This document shows positions 1 to 9,720 of a stretch of DNA of 64,000 bases, in pieces. Position numbers and translations under genes: made by a program. The notes under the pieces are model-generated. The model saw nothing but the letters and a program-made list of their open reading frames with translations, made no database searches and was not told where the DNA came from. Where the stretch lies: assembly GCF_024199795.1 (NCBI RefSeq), contig NZ_JANADK010000001.1:4960001-5024000 (forward strand). The letters run 5' to 3'. The stretch's first letter is position 1, and every line of letters begins with the position of its first letter. The DNA is from Bradyrhizobium sp. CCGB01 (lineage in GTDB: Bacteria > Pseudomonadota > Alphaproteobacteria > Rhizobiales > Xanthobacteraceae).

Positions 1-483
1 CCAGCAGGAAAAGCCGAGCACGTAGCGGAGCAGGGTGACCAGGCAGAATTCGCGCAAGGGTCCGAGGTCGCGCAGCTCCCGGATGGAGACGATTGCGGTC
101 TCCTCGCCGACCGCGAGCTCGAGCAGCACGTCCTCGGTCAGCAGGCGGTGATGCCGGCACCAGCGTTTTAGCGCGACTTCGAGCGTGGGGGCTGTGATCG
201 AGGCGCGGCACAGCATGCCGTAGGTGCCGAACGGCAGCCGGCGCGAGAACCAGCCGAGCGCCTCGTCGTCGAGCTCGCGCATGGCGTGGCCCGCCAGGGC
301 CTCGAACTGGGCGGCCGTGACCCGCCCATCCGGAGAATTGACAAGGTCTGGCGGTACCTGGCCCCGGCTCAGCGCCTCCGCCGGATCGCGGCCATAGCGT
401 TCGTAAGCGGCAATTACGCCGCGGACGAAGGCGGCAGGGGTCATTGCGCGGCGCGGGATCGCGGTGGCGACTTGGAACGGCAT
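1..483 (-). CDS. AraC-family transcriptional regulator, N-terminal part (cut by window edge)
   Basis: The reading frame starts at the ATG complementary to 481-483 and stays open for 161 codons to the window edge, so only the N-terminal half is present. The translation (MPFQVATAIPRRAM..., then AAYERYGRDP and WCRHHRLLTEDV) resembles the ligand-binding domain found in front of the AraC helix-turn-helix in OruR-type regulators (Arabinose_bd family); the DNA-binding part lies outside the window. It is divergent from the leucine catabolic operon starting at 596, the usual position for a dedicated regulator, so control of that operon by isovaleryl-CoA or a related acyl-CoA is a reasonable inference. 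The family is recognised from memory; the target and ligand are not visible. Confidence 0.75.
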   Translation of the reverse strand, partial: MPFQVATAIPRRAMTPAAFVRGVIAAYERYGRDPAEALSRGQVPPDLVNSPDGRVTAAQFEALAGHAMRELDDEALGWFSRRLPFGTYGMLCRASITAPTLEVALKRWCRHHRLLTEDVLLELAVGEETAIVSIRELRDLGPLREFCLVTLLRYVLGFSCW

Positions 484-506
484 CGGAAATCCTTTGGGAA
501 AATCCT

Positions 507-520
507 CGCCAAGTTTGGCG
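507..520. promoter_or_regulatory. Short perfect palindrome in the divergent araC/ivd intergenic region
   Basis: CGCCAA-GT-TTGGCG is a perfect 6-2-6 inverted repeat in the 112-base gap between the two divergent starts. It could be an operator for the adjacent regulator or for another factor. AraC proteins more often bind direct repeats, so the assignment is weak. Confidence 0.25.
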
Positions 521-595
521 GAAAATGCAACCTTTTCGACCGCAAGAGGGCCAGGACCCCGCTAGGTTCGGTCCCCAAAATACGGAGGAATCGCC

Positions 596-1768
596 GTGAA
601 CATCCCGAGCATCGATTTCGATCTGGGCGAAGACATCAGCATGCTGCGCGACACGCTTCGCGCCTTCGTGGAGGCGGAGATCGCCCCGCGCGCGGCCGAG
701 ATCGAGAAAGCCAATCTGTTCCCGGCCGACCTCTGGAAGCGTTTTGGCGACCTCGGCCTGCTCGGCATGACCGCGCCGGAGCAATATGGCGGCTCCAACA
801 TGGGCTATCTCGCCCACATCGTCGCCATGGAGGAGATTTCGCGCGGCTCGGCGGCCGTCGGGCTGTCCTACGGCGCCCATTCCAACCTCTGCGTCAACCA
901 GATCCGCCGCAACGGCAACGACGCGCAGCGCCAGCGCTATCTGCCGAAGCTGATCTCAGGCGAGCATGTCGGCGCGCTGGCGATGTCCGAGCCCGGCGCC
1001 GGCTCCGACGTCGTCTCGATGAAGCTGCGCGCCGACAAGCGCGGCGACCGCTATGTGCTCAATGGCTCCAAGATGTGGATCACCAATGGCGGCGACGCCG
1101 ACGTGCTGGTGGTCTACGCCAAGACCGATCCGGCAGCGGGACCTCGCGGCATGACCGCGTTCCTGATCGAGAAAGGTTTCAAGGGGTTCACCCACGGCCA
1201 CCATCTCGACAAGCTCGGCATGCGCGGCTCCAACACCTATCCCTTGTTCTTCGACGAATGCGAGGTGCCCGAGGAGAACGTGCTCGGCAAGGTCGGCGAG
1301 GGCGTCAAGGTGCTGATGTCCGGCCTCGACTATGAGCGCGCGGTGCTCTCGGGCGGCCCGCTCGGCATCATGGCGGCCTGCATGGACGCGGTGGTGCCCT
1401 ACATGCACGAGCGCAAGCAATTCGGCCAGCCGATCGGCGATTTCCAGCTGATGCAGGGCAAGCTCGCCGACATGTATGCGACCTGGCAGGCCACGCGCGC
1501 CTATGTTTATGCCGTCGGGCGGGCCTGCGACCGCGCCGACCACGCGCGCACGCTGCGCAAGGATTCCGCTGCCTCGATCCTCTATTCCGCGGAGAAGGCG
1601 ACATGGATGGCCGGCGAGGCGATCCAGGCGCTCGGCGGCGTCGGTTATACATCCGAATTTCCGGTCGGACGGCTCTGGCGCGATGCAAAGCTCTACGAGA
1701 TCGGCGCCGGCACCTCGGAGGTTCGGCGCATGCTGATCGGCCGCGAACTGATGGCCGAGACGGCGTAA
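596..1768 (+). CDS. ivd: Isovaleryl-CoA dehydrogenase
   Basis: FAD-dependent acyl-CoA dehydrogenase of 390 residues that oxidises isovaleryl-CoA to 3-methylcrotonyl-CoA in leucine degradation. Family signature 1 ([10 protein letters not shown]) lies near residues 130-140 and signature 2 ([20 protein letters not shown]) near 344-363. The base Glu247 sits in DYERAVL, the helix position that distinguishes isovaleryl-CoA dehydrogenases from straight-chain enzymes, whose catalytic Glu is nearer the C-terminus. The GTG start at 596 is preceded by GGAGGA at 583-588. It is the first gene of an operon with both carboxylase subunits and HMG-CoA lyase, which supports the substrate call. Confidence 0.93.
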   Translation: MNIPSIDFDLGEDISMLRDTLRAFVEAEIAPRAAEIEKANLFPADLWKRFGDLGLLGMTAPEQYGGSNMGYLAHIVAMEEISRGSAAVGLSYGAHSNLCVNQIRRNGNDAQRQRYLPKLISGEHVGALAMSEPGAGSDVVSMKLRADKRGDRYVLNGSKMWITNGGDADVLVVYAKTDPAAGPRGMTAFLIEKGFKGFTHGHHLDKLGMRGSNTYPLFFDECEVPEENVLGKVGEGVKVLMSGLDYERAVLSGGPLGIMAACMDAVVPYMHERKQFGQPIGDFQLMQGKLADMYATWQATRAYVYAVGRACDRADHARTLRKDSAASILYSAEKATWMAGEAIQALGGVGYTSEFPVGRLWRDAKLYEIGAGTSEVRRMLIGRELMAETA

Positions 1769-1792
1769 AACCTTCACCTGATTGGAATCAAC

Positions 1793-3397
1793 ATGGCGCT
1801 CCATTCCAGCATCGATACGTCATCATCCGACTTTGCGCGCAATTCCGAGGCCATGCGCACCCTCGTCGCGGATTTGCGCGAAAAGCTCGCCCAAGTCGCC
1901 GGCGGCGGCGGCGAGGCCTCGCGCAGCCGCCACACCGCGCGCGGCAAGATGCTGGCACGCGAGCGCGTCGATCTGCTGATCGATCCCGGCACCTCGTTCA
2001 TGGAGCTGTCGCCGCTTGCGGCCTATGGCCTCTATGGCGGCGACGTGCATTCGGCGAGCGTCGTCACCGGTGTGGGCCGCATCTCGGGCCGCGAATGCGT
2101 GATCGTCGCCAACGACGCCACCATCAAGGGCGGCACCTACTATCCGATGACGGTGAAGAAGCATCTGCGCGCCCAGGACGTAGCGCGGCAGAACAACCTT
2201 CCCTGCGTTTACATGGTGGATTCCGGCGGCGCCTTCCTGCCGCTCCAGGACGAGATCTTTCCGGACGAGCGGCATTTCGGCCGCATCTTCTACAATCAGG
2301 CGCAGATGTCGTCGCAAGGCATCCCGCAGATCGCGATCGTGATGGGCTCCTGCACCGCCGGCGGCGCCTATGTCCCCGCGATGTCGGACGAGAGCATCAT
2401 CGTGCGCAATCAAGGCACCATCTTCCTCGGCGGCCCGCCGCTGGTGAAGGCCGCGACCGGCGAGGTTGTGAGTGCGGAGGAGCTCGGCGGCGCCGACGTG
2501 CATTCGCGCCAGTCCGGCGTGACCGACCACTACGCCCAGAACGACGCCCACGCGATCGGCATCGCCCGGCGCATCGTCGGCACGCTGAAGCCGTCGGCGC
2601 GGCCGAACCTCAACATGCATCCGCCGCGTGATCCCCTGTTTGCGGCGGAGGAGATTTATGGCGTCGTGCCCGTCGACGGACGCAAGCCGTTCGACGTGCG
2701 CGACATCATCGCGCGCGTCGTCGACGGCTCCGAGTTCGACGAGTTCAAGAAGCTCTATGGCACGACGCTGGTGTGCGGCTTCGCTCACATCTGGGGCTAT
2801 CCGGTCGGCATCATCGCCAACAACGGCATTCTGTTCAGCGAGAGCTCGCTCAAGGGCGCGCATTTCATCGAGCTGTGCTGCCAGCGCGGCATTCCGCTGG
2901 TGTTTTTGCAGAACATCACCGGCTTCATGGTCGGCAAGAAATACGAGGCGGGCGGCATCGCGCGCGACGGCGCCAAGCTGGTGACGGCGGTCGCGACCGC
3001 CTCGGTGCCGAAATTCACCGTGGTGATCGGCGGCTCCTACGGCGCCGGCAATTACGGCATGTGCGGCCGCGCCTACTCGCCGCGCTTCCTCTGGATGTGG
3101 CCGAACGCACGCATCTCGGTGATGGGCGGCGAGCAGGCCTCGATGGTGCTGAGCCAGGTCCGCCGCGACAATATCGAGGCCAAGGGCGATAGCTGGTCGA
3201 AGGAAGAGGAAGAGACCTTCCGCAGCCCGATCCGCGCGCAATATGAGAGCCAGGGGCATCCCTATTACGCAACCGCGCGGCTGTGGGACGACGGCGTGAT
3301 CGACCCGGCCGACACCCGGCTCGTGCTCGGGCTTGGCCTCTCGGCGGCGTCGAATGCGCCGATCGAACCGACGAAATTCGGCCTGTTCAGGATGTGA
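1793..3397 (+). CDS. mccB: 3-Methylcrotonyl-CoA carboxylase, carboxyltransferase (beta) subunit
   Basis: This 534-residue protein has the crotonase-fold carboxyltransferase halves typical of biotin-dependent acyl-CoA carboxylases, with glycine-rich patches such as [24 protein letters not shown] and [16 protein letters not shown]. It moves carboxyl from carboxybiotin to 3-methylcrotonyl-CoA, giving 3-methylglutaconyl-CoA. Length and order (dehydrogenase, beta, alpha, lyase) match the liu/mcc gene set rather than the propionyl-CoA carboxylase pair. It starts 24 bases after ivd and ends 4 bases before the alpha subunit, so the genes are probably cotranscribed and translationally linked. Confidence 0.92.
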   Translation: MALHSSIDTSSSDFARNSEAMRTLVADLREKLAQVAGGGGEASRSRHTARGKMLARERVDLLIDPGTSFMELSPLAAYGLYGGDVHSASVVTGVGRISGRECVIVANDATIKGGTYYPMTVKKHLRAQDVARQNNLPCVYMVDSGGAFLPLQDEIFPDERHFGRIFYNQAQMSSQGIPQIAIVMGSCTAGGAYVPAMSDESIIVRNQGTIFLGGPPLVKAATGEVVSAEELGGADVHSRQSGVTDHYAQNDAHAIGIARRIVGTLKPSARPNLNMHPPRDPLFAAEEIYGVVPVDGRKPFDVRDIIARVVDGSEFDEFKKLYGTTLVCGFAHIWGYPVGIIANNGILFSESSLKGAHFIELCCQRGIPLVFLQNITGFMVGKKYEAGGIARDGAKLVTAVATASVPKFTVVIGGSYGAGNYGMCGRAYSPRFLWMWPNARISVMGGEQASMVLSQVRRDNIEAKGDSWSKEEEETFRSPIRAQYESQGHPYYATARLWDDGVIDPADTRLVLGLGLSAASNAPIEPTKFGLFRM

Positions 3398-3401
3398 TGC
3401 G

Positions 3402-5405
3402 ATGGACCGCTCAAAGCTCTACCGCCGTTTTCGCACGCTCCTCATCGCCAACCGCGGCGAGATCGCCTGCCGCGTCATCCGCACCGCGCGCGCCATGGGC
3501 CTGCGCACGGTCGCGGTCTATTCCGAGGCCGACCGCGACGCGATGCATGTCGCGCTCGCGGATGAAGCCGTGCTGCTCGGGCCGGCGCGGGCGCGTGACA
3601 GCTATCTCAATGTCGAGCGGCTGATCGAGGCCGCCCGCAAGACCGGCGCCGAAGCCGTGCACCCGGGGTACGGCTTCCTGTCGGAGAATGCCGAGTTTGC
3701 GCATGCCTGCCTCGACGCGGGTCTGGTCTTCGTAGGCCCGACCGCCGGGATGATGACCGCGATGGGCTCGAAATCCGGCTCCAAGGCGCTGATGGAGAAG
3801 GCCGGCGTACCGCTGGTGCCGGGCTATCACGGCGAGGCCCAGGACGAGGCGACGCTGTCGAAGGCGGCCGACAAGATCGGCTTCCCCATCCTGGTGAAGG
3901 CGTCCGCCGGGGGCGGCGGCCGTGGCATGCGGATCGTTCGCTCTGCTGCCGAGCTTGGGCCGGCGATCGTCAGCGCCAAGCGCGAGGCCAAGGCCGCGTT
4001 CGGCGACGATCGCATGCTGATCGAGAAATATGTCGACAATCCCCGTCACATCGAGGTGCAGATCATCGGCGACAGCCACGGCAATCTGCTGTCGCTGTTC
4101 GAGCGCGAGTGCACGCTGCAACGCCGGCACCAGAAGGTGATCGAGGAAGCGCCGTCGCCGACGCTCAATGCCAGCCAGCGCGAGACCGTCTGTGCCGCTG
4201 CGCGCAAGGCGGCGGGCGCGGTGGACTATGTCGGCGCCGGCACCATCGAGTTCGTCTCCGACGGCAAGGACGTGTTCTTCATCGAGATGAACACGCGCCT
4301 CCAGGTCGAGCATCCCGTGACTGAGCTGATCACCGGCATCGACCTCGTCGAATGGCAGCTGCGCGTCGCCTTCGGCGAGGCGCTGCCGATGAGGCAGGAC
4401 GAGATCAAGCTCAACGGCCATGCCGTCGAGGCGCGCGTCTATGCCGAGAACCCCACGAAGAACTTCATGCCGTCGGTCGGCAAGATCTCGACCTGGCGGC
4501 TACCGGCGGAGACCGGCGGCCTGCGCATCGATGCCGGCTATCGCGAGGGCGATAGCGTCTCGCCGTATTACGACGCCATGCTCGCCAAGATGATCGCATG
4601 GGCGCCGACGCGCGACGTCGCCATCGAGCGGCTGAACCGCGGGCTGGAGGAGTCCGACGTTCGCGGCATCGTCACCAACATTCCGTTCCTGTCGGCGCTG
4701 ATGACGCATCCGAAGGTGCGGACGAATGCGATCGACACCGGCTTCATCGAGCGCGAGCTGGCGGTCCTGACTTCGGCCGCGCCTGCGCCCGGCGAGCTCG
4801 AGCTCTGTGCCGCGGTGGCCGCCATCGTCGATGACGAGCGGCAAGCCGCGCAAGGGGGCGCGAATTCGCCCTGGCAGACCTTTGGCTGGCAGCCGGTCGG
4901 CCGCCGCCAGCGCAGCTTCGCCTTCCGCGTCGGACATGGGTCGGAGCAGAAGATCACGCTGAACTATGGCAGCGGGCCGTCGACGCTGGTGATCGGCGGC
5001 CGCGAGCTGGCGTTCGCGATTGCGCCGAAGGATGGCGGCTTCGACCTGACGCTCGATGGCGTCAAATCCGCGGTCGCGGCGGTGATCTCCGGCCATGAGC
5101 TGTACCTGCGCACGCGCAACGGCCGCTTCGACCTGCACTGGGTCGATCCGTTCGGCGGCGAGAGCGAGGAGCAGACCGGCGAGGACAAGATCGCTGCACC
5201 CTTGCCCGGCACGGTCGTCGCCGTGCTGGCGGAGGAGGGTGCCACCCTTGAGAAGGGCGCGCCGATCCTCACCCTGGAAGTGATGAAGATGGAGCAGACG
5301 CTGCGGGCGCCCTATGCCGGCGTGCTGAAATCCATCAAGTGCAAGGTCGGCGACATCGTCCAGGAGGGCGTCGAGCTCGCCGTGGTCGAGCCTTCCGGAG
5401 AATGA
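3402..5405 (+). CDS. mccA: 3-Methylcrotonyl-CoA carboxylase, biotin carboxylase/carrier (alpha) subunit
   Basis: A 667-residue protein with biotin carboxylase N-domain (LLIANRGEIACRVIRTA near residue 12), ATP-grasp domain with glycine loop KASAGGGGRGMR, biotin carboxylase C-domain, and a C-terminal biotinyl domain in which Lys629 of EVMKMEQ is the biotinylation site. It carboxylates biotin with ATP and bicarbonate for the beta subunit. ATG 3402 was chosen because the conserved domain begins a few codons later; an in-frame start 69 bases upstream would overlap mccB with arginine-rich sequence unlike the family. Its stop is one base from the mvaB start. Confidence 0.92.
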   Translation: MDRSKLYRRFRTLLIANRGEIACRVIRTARAMGLRTVAVYSEADRDAMHVALADEAVLLGPARARDSYLNVERLIEAARKTGAEAVHPGYGFLSENAEFAHACLDAGLVFVGPTAGMMTAMGSKSGSKALMEKAGVPLVPGYHGEAQDEATLSKAADKIGFPILVKASAGGGGRGMRIVRSAAELGPAIVSAKREAKAAFGDDRMLIEKYVDNPRHIEVQIIGDSHGNLLSLFERECTLQRRHQKVIEEAPSPTLNASQRETVCAAARKAAGAVDYVGAGTIEFVSDGKDVFFIEMNTRLQVEHPVTELITGIDLVEWQLRVAFGEALPMRQDEIKLNGHAVEARVYAENPTKNFMPSVGKISTWRLPAETGGLRIDAGYREGDSVSPYYDAMLAKMIAWAPTRDVAIERLNRGLEESDVRGIVTNIPFLSALMTHPKVRTNAIDTGFIERELAVLTSAAPAPGELELCAAVAAIVDDERQAAQGGANSPWQTFGWQPVGRRQRSFAFRVGHGSEQKITLNYGSGPSTLVIGGRELAFAIAPKDGGFDLTLDGVKSAVAAVISGHELYLRTRNGRFDLHWVDPFGGESEEQTGEDKIAAPLPGTVVAVLAEEGATLEKGAPILTLEVMKMEQTLRAPYAGVLKSIKCKVGDIVQEGVELAVVEPSGE

Positions 5406-5406
5406 C

Positions 5407-6318
5407 ATGAGCGACCCCGTCCGTATCATCGAAATGGGGCCGCGCGACGGCCTCCAGAACGAGAAGACACCGGTCAGCGTCGAGGCCCGCGTCGCCTTCA
5501 TCGAGGCGCTGGTCGCGGCCGGCCTCGATACGGTCGAGGTCGGCGCCTTTGTCTCCCCCAAGGCGATCCCGCAAATGGCGAGCTCGGACGCCGTGCTGCG
5601 CGGCGTTAGCCACATCAAGGACGCCGAGTTCCACGTGCTGGTGCCGAACGAGAAGGGCTATGACGCCGCGCGCGCTGCGGGGGCGAAGGTCGTCTCGGTG
5701 TTCGCCGCGGCCTCGGAAGGGTTTTCGCGGGCCAACATCAATTGCACGGTCGCGGAGTCGATCGAGCGGTTCAAGCCGGTGCTGACGCGCGCCAAGGCCG
5801 ATGGCATTCCCGTGCGTGGCTATATCTCCTGCGTGCTCGGTTGCCCCTTCGACGGCGAGATCAAGCCGAAGGCGGTTGCCGATCTCGCGAGCACGCTGTG
5901 GGAGCTCGGCTGCTACGAGATCTCGCTCGGCGACACCATCGGCGTCGGCACGCCCGACAAGGCGAAGGAGATGTTGCGCGCGGTCAGCGCCAACATCCCG
6001 CCCGCCAGGCTGGCGATGCATTTCCACGACACCTACGGCCAGGCGCTCGCCAATCTCTATGCCGGCCTGGAGCAGGGCGTCCGCGTCGTCGACGCCGCCG
6101 CCGGCGGTCTCGGCGGCTGTCCCTATGCGCCGGGCGCGACCGGAAACGTCGCGACCGAGGATGTCGTCTACATGCTCGAAGGCATGGGCGTCAGGACCGG
6201 CGTCGACATGGAAAGGCTGCTGGCCGCCACGAACGAGATGAGCGGCGTGCTGGGCAAGCCGCCCGTGAGCCGCGTGGCGTCGGCGCTGAATGCGAAGAAG
6301 AAGCGGGCTGCGAGGTAA
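5407..6318 (+). CDS. mvaB: Hydroxymethylglutaryl-CoA lyase
   Basis: A TIM-barrel lyase of 303 residues that cleaves HMG-CoA to acetyl-CoA and acetoacetate, the last step of leucine breakdown. MGPRDGLQNE near residue 11 supplies divalent-metal ligands, and the family signature GGCPYAPGATGN holds the catalytic Cys238. HFHDTYGQ near 205-212 contributes metal-binding histidines. It is the last gene of the operon and ends just before a palindromic repeat that may terminate or stabilise the transcript. The C-terminus ends in a basic tail (KKKRAAR). Confidence 0.93.
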   Translation: MSDPVRIIEMGPRDGLQNEKTPVSVEARVAFIEALVAAGLDTVEVGAFVSPKAIPQMASSDAVLRGVSHIKDAEFHVLVPNEKGYDAARAAGAKVVSVFAAASEGFSRANINCTVAESIERFKPVLTRAKADGIPVRGYISCVLGCPFDGEIKPKAVADLASTLWELGCYEISLGDTIGVGTPDKAKEMLRAVSANIPPARLAMHFHDTYGQALANLYAGLEQGVRVVDAAAGGLGGCPYAPGATGNVATEDVVYMLEGMGVRTGVDMERLLAATNEMSGVLGKPPVSRVASALNAKKKRAAR

Positions 6319-6344
6319 GGCCGCTTACGTCGCCTTCAGGTGCC

Positions 6345-6434
6345 GTAGGGTGGGCAAAGGCGCGTAGCGCCGTGCCCACCAAGTTTCCGCAATCATCGGT
6401 AGATGGTGGGCACGCTTCGCTTTGCCCACCCTAC
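6345..6434. repeat. Palindromic intergenic repeat, copy 1
   Basis: The element begins GTAGGGTGGGCAAAGG and ends CTTTGCCCACCCTAC, so its ends are inverted copies. Each half also folds on itself (GGTGGGC paired with GCCCACC). It lies exactly between the 3' ends of the convergent mvaB and lyase genes. The outer 8-10 bases recur at 11249-11363 and 63101-63186. A role as bidirectional terminator or mRNA-stabilising hairpin is inferred from position and structure. Confidence 0.8.
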
Positions 6435-6445
6435 GAGACCTGTTT

Positions 6446-7372
6446 TCAGGCTGCCTTCAGGCCCACGTCCGGCAGGCGCGGCCGGTTCTTGAGCGCCTTG
6501 GCCATCATGGCCTCGACCTCGGCTTTCTCCTGCGGCAGCAGCGCCAGGCGGGGCGGGCGGGTCAGCGCGGTGCCGCGACCCATGATGTGCTCGCACAGCT
6601 TGATGCACTGGACGAGGTCCGGGCGAGCGTCGAGGTGCAACAGCGGCATGAACCATTCGTAGATCGGCATCGCCTCGGCAAAGCGTCCCGCCTTGGCCAG
6701 GCGGAACAGCGTCTCGCCCTCGCGCGGGAAGGCGTTCGACATGCCGGAGACCCAGCCCACGGCGCCCATGGCGATGCTCTCGACGATGACGTCGTCGAGG
6801 CCCGCGAACAGCACGAAGCGGTCGCCGACCATGTTCCGGGTGTCGATGAAGCGGCGCGTGTCTCCGGAGGAATCCTTGAAGCAGACGACGGTCTCGACGT
6901 CGGCGAGCGAGGCGAGGATGTCGGGTGTGACGTCGTTCTTGTAGATCGGCGGATTGTTGTAGAGCATCACGGGCAGGTCGGTCGCGCTGGCGACGGCGCG
7001 GAAATGCGCGGCGGTCTCGTGCGGCTTGGACGAATAGACCAAGGCCGGCATCACCATCACGCCGTCGATGCCGACGCGCGCGGCTTCCTTCGCGGTTTCG
7101 ACCGCGAAGGCCGTGGTGAATTCGGCGATGCCGCACAGCACGGGCACGCGGCCCGCGGCGACGGACTTGGCCGTCTCCATGATCGCAACCTTCTCCTTGC
7201 GCTCCAGCGAGGTGTTCTCGCCGACGGAGCCGCAGACGATCAGACCGGAGACGCCGTCGCGGATCAGCCCGTCCATCACTTTCGCAGTCGCGTCGATGTC
7301 GAGCGAGAGATCGTCGTGGAATTGCGTGGTGACGGCCGGGAAGACGCCTTCCCAGGAAACGCGGCGGCTCAT
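6446..7372 (-). CDS. Dihydrodipicolinate synthase-family lyase/aldolase
   Basis: A 308-residue (beta/alpha)8 class I aldolase of the DapA/NanA superfamily. The Schiff-base lysine is Lys166 in VVCFKDSSG, and Tyr138 of LYNNPP is the conserved catalytic tyrosine; CGSVGENTSL near 47-56 is the substrate carboxylate-binding loop. It is probably not the housekeeping DapA, because it is the last gene of a TRAP transporter operon. Acting on the keto-acid or sugar-acid taken up by that transporter is the better inference; the substrate cannot be read from sequence. The ATG complementary to 7370-7372 fits the family N-terminus. An open frame runs on further upstream through the neighbouring genes but has no family support. 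Confidence 0.85.
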   Translation of the reverse strand: MSRRVSWEGVFPAVTTQFHDDLSLDIDATAKVMDGLIRDGVSGLIVCGSVGENTSLERKEKVAIMETAKSVAAGRVPVLCGIAEFTTAFAVETAKEAARVGIDGVMVMPALVYSSKPHETAAHFRAVASATDLPVMLYNNPPIYKNDVTPDILASLADVETVVCFKDSSGDTRRFIDTRNMVGDRFVLFAGLDDVIVESIAMGAVGWVSGMSNAFPREGETLFRLAKAGRFAEAMPIYEWFMPLLHLDARPDLVQCIKLCEHIMGRGTALTRPPRLALLPQEKAEVEAMMAKALKNRPRLPDVGLKAA

Positions 7373-7446
7373 GGTTTTCACTCCAGGTGTATTGCCGGCG
7401 GGGGGGCTGGATCCGCCGGTTGTTATGAACAGGATGGCTGATGGGG

Positions 7447-8430
7447 TCAGAGCGTGGCGCCGACCTTGCGCAATTCGGCGAGGACAGGTGCCTTCGGCAG
7501 CCAGATCTTGTCGAACTCGGCGATGACGGCCTCGGTGTCGCCCGCCGGGACCTGGCGGATCGGGATCGGCGCGTTCTTGAAATTCTCGATCAGTGCCGGC
7601 TCGTTGCCGGCGAGCTCGTCGATCTGCGCGTCGAGCGTCGCCTTCACCGTCTTGGCGATCAGCTCGCGGTCGGCCGCGGGGAGCGACTGCCAGACCCGGC
7701 CCGAGACGACCGCGGCCATCGGCATGAAGACGGCATTCATCTGAAGGATCACCTTCGACACCTTGTCGAAGCGCTGGTTCCAGGAGAATTCGAGATCGGC
7801 CTCGAGGCCGTCGACCTGACCGTTCGCCATCGCGTCGAACACCTGCGGCGTCGGGATCGGCGTCGGCGCGGCGCCCAGCGAGGAATAGAAATCGCGGTAG
7901 ACCGGCGTCGGGTTGATACGCAGCTTCATGCCCTTGATGTCGGCGAGCGAATTCAAATCCTTCGACGAGAACACCGCGCGCATGCCGGTGATGCCCCAGC
8001 CGAGCCCGATCGTTCCGGTCTCCTGCGGCAGGACCTCGAACAGTTTCACCGCCGCCGGATGCCGCACGAATTTGGCGACCGCGGGCGTCGAGCGGACGAT
8101 ATAGGGCGCGTTGATTGCGGCGATGTGCGGCACGCGCGAGCCGAGCTCGGCGGCCTGGATGAAGCCCATGTCGAGCGCGCCGGACTGCAATTGCTGCATC
8201 ATCGCCGGCTCGTTGCCGAGCTGGCCGGAGTGGAACACGGTCAGGCTCAGGCGGCCGCTGGTGGCGGCCTTGAGATCGTCGCCGAATTTGAGCGCGGCCT
8301 TGTTCCAGGAGTGGCCGTTCGGCGTGATCAGGCCGAGGCGGAATTCCTTGGCCTGGGCGAGCGCGAGCGACGGCGCAAACACCGATGCGGCGGCGCTGGC
8401 GGCGAGAAAGCGGCGGCGTGAAAGCGGCAT
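7447..8430 (-). CDS. TRAP transporter substrate-binding protein (DctP type), system 1
   Basis: A 327-residue periplasmic receptor. The N-terminus MPLSRRRFLAASAAAS carries a twin-arginine-like motif followed by a hydrophobic run and an ALAQA cleavage region. The body has the family pattern: NGHSWNKAALKFGDDLKAATSGR near residues 35-57 and KDLNSLADIKGMKLRINPTP near the middle, where the conserved arginine contacts the substrate carboxylate. It follows the large permease gene and precedes the lyase gene in transcription order Q-M-P-lyase. The ligand is likely an organic acid, as for most DctP proteins. Confidence 0.88.
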   Translation of the reverse strand: MPLSRRRFLAASAAASVFAPSLALAQAKEFRLGLITPNGHSWNKAALKFGDDLKAATSGRLSLTVFHSGQLGNEPAMMQQLQSGALDMGFIQAAELGSRVPHIAAINAPYIVRSTPAVAKFVRHPAAVKLFEVLPQETGTIGLGWGITGMRAVFSSKDLNSLADIKGMKLRINPTPVYRDFYSSLGAAPTPIPTPQVFDAMANGQVDGLEADLEFSWNQRFDKVSKVILQMNAVFMPMAAVVSGRVWQSLPAADRELIAKTVKATLDAQIDELAGNEPALIENFKNAPIPIRQVPAGDTEAVIAEFDKIWLPKAPVLAELRKVGATL

Positions 8431-8454
8431 GGTCGGGCTTCCTTCTGGACGGGC

Positions 8455-9720
8455 CTATTTGATGAGGATCAGCGAGAGCGAGGGATAGAGCGAGAGCAGC
8501 ACGAGCAGGACGCAGGAGATGACGAAGAACGGCAGCGTCACCATGAACATCTTGCCGGGCTTGGCGCCGGTGACGGCGGCTGCAACGAAGAAGCAGAGCC
8601 CGACCGGCGGCGACAGCAGGCCGAGCACGAGGTTGATCACCACCACGACGCCGAAATGCCGGGGGTCGATGTGGTAGACATCGGTTGCGACCGGCAGCAG
8701 GATCGGCACCGTCATGATCAGGCCGGGGATGCCGTCGATCACCGTGCCGATGATCAGCAGGATGACGTTGCAGATCAGCATGAAGCTGACCGGGTCCCTG
8801 GCGACGGACTGGATCCAGCCGGCGGTTTCCTGCGGCACCTTGCCGAAGATCAGGACCCAGGAAAACACGGCGGCGGCCGCCACCAGGAACAGCACGATCG
8901 CCGAATAGATCGCGCTGCGCAGCATCATCTGCGGCAGCTGCGAGAACTCGAATTCCCTGGTCCAGTATTTTCCGACGAGCGCGGCGGCGACCGCGCCGAC
9001 GGCGGCCGATTCCGTCGCGTTGGCGAGCCCACTGAGGATGGTGCCGACGATGACGATCGGAATCAACAGGGTGGGTGACGTCCGCAGGATTGTCGTGACG
9101 CGCTGGCGCGGCGTCTGATAGTCCGCGCGTGGGTAATTGTAGACGTAGCCCATCAGCGCGATGACGAGGCAGAACATCACGGTGAGGATCACGCCCGGCA
9201 CGATGCCGGCGATCAGCATGTCGCTGACCGAGACCTGCGCGAGCACGCTGTAGACCACGAACATCACCGACGGCGGGATGATCGGGCCGAGCATGCCGCC
9301 ATAGGCGGTCAGGCCCGCCGCGAAGGTCTTGTCGTAGCCCTTCTTCTCCATCTCCGGCACCATGATCTGGGCCATGATCGCGACCTGCGCGGTCGCCGAT
9401 CCCAGGATCGAGGAGATGAACATGTTGGCGAGGATGTTGACGTAGGCGAGCCCGCCCTTGAGCGAGCCGACGAACGCCATCGCCATGTCGACGATGCGCC
9501 GCGTGATGCCGCCGCCATTCATGATCTCGCCGATCAGGATGAACAGCGGGATGGCGATCAGGCCATAGCTGTCGACACCGCCGAACAGCTGGAGCGGATA
9601 GGACTGGAACAGCACCGGATTGCCTGATGCCGCGATATAGACGAGGCCGGCGAGGCATAGGCAGAGGCCGATCGGCACGCCGACCAGCATGATCGCGACG
9701 AAGGCGGCCGACGTGATCAT
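8455..9720 (-). CDS. TRAP transporter large permease (DctM type), system 1
   Basis: A 421-residue integral membrane protein with about 11-12 hydrophobic segments and the DctM pattern IPLFILIGEIMNGGG near residues 50-64 and ILGSATAQVAIM about 50 residues later. It is the Na+-coupled translocation subunit. The start at 9720 overlaps the stop of the small permease gene (TGATG), which indicates translational coupling. An in-frame extension upstream of 9720 overlaps the small permease gene and has no family resemblance, so it was discarded. Confidence 0.9.
   Translation of the reverse strand: MITSAAFVAIMLVGVPIGLCLCLAGLVYIAASGNPVLFQSYPLQLFGGVDSYGLIAIPLFILIGEIMNGGGITRRIVDMAMAFVGSLKGGLAYVNILANMFISSILGSATAQVAIMAQIMVPEMEKKGYDKTFAAGLTAYGGMLGPIIPPSVMFVVYSVLAQVSVSDMLIAGIVPGVILTVMFCLVIALMGYVYNYPRADYQTPRQRVTTILRTSPTLLIPIVIVGTILSGLANATESAAVGAVAAALVGKYWTREFEFSQLPQMMLRSAIYSAIVLFLVAAAAVFSWVLIFGKVPQETAGWIQSVARDPVSFMLICNVILLIIGTVIDGIPGLIMTVPILLPVATDVYHIDPRHFGVVVVINLVLGLLSPPVGLCFFVAAAVTGAKPGKMFMVTLPFFVISCVLLVLLSLYPSLSLILIK

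Noticed and set aside
7373..9658. Continuous minus-strand frame that would fuse the lyase to sequence across the TRAP genes
   Set aside because: The extension lies in the wrong frame of the dctP and dctM genes, and the lyase family starts at the ATG at 7372.
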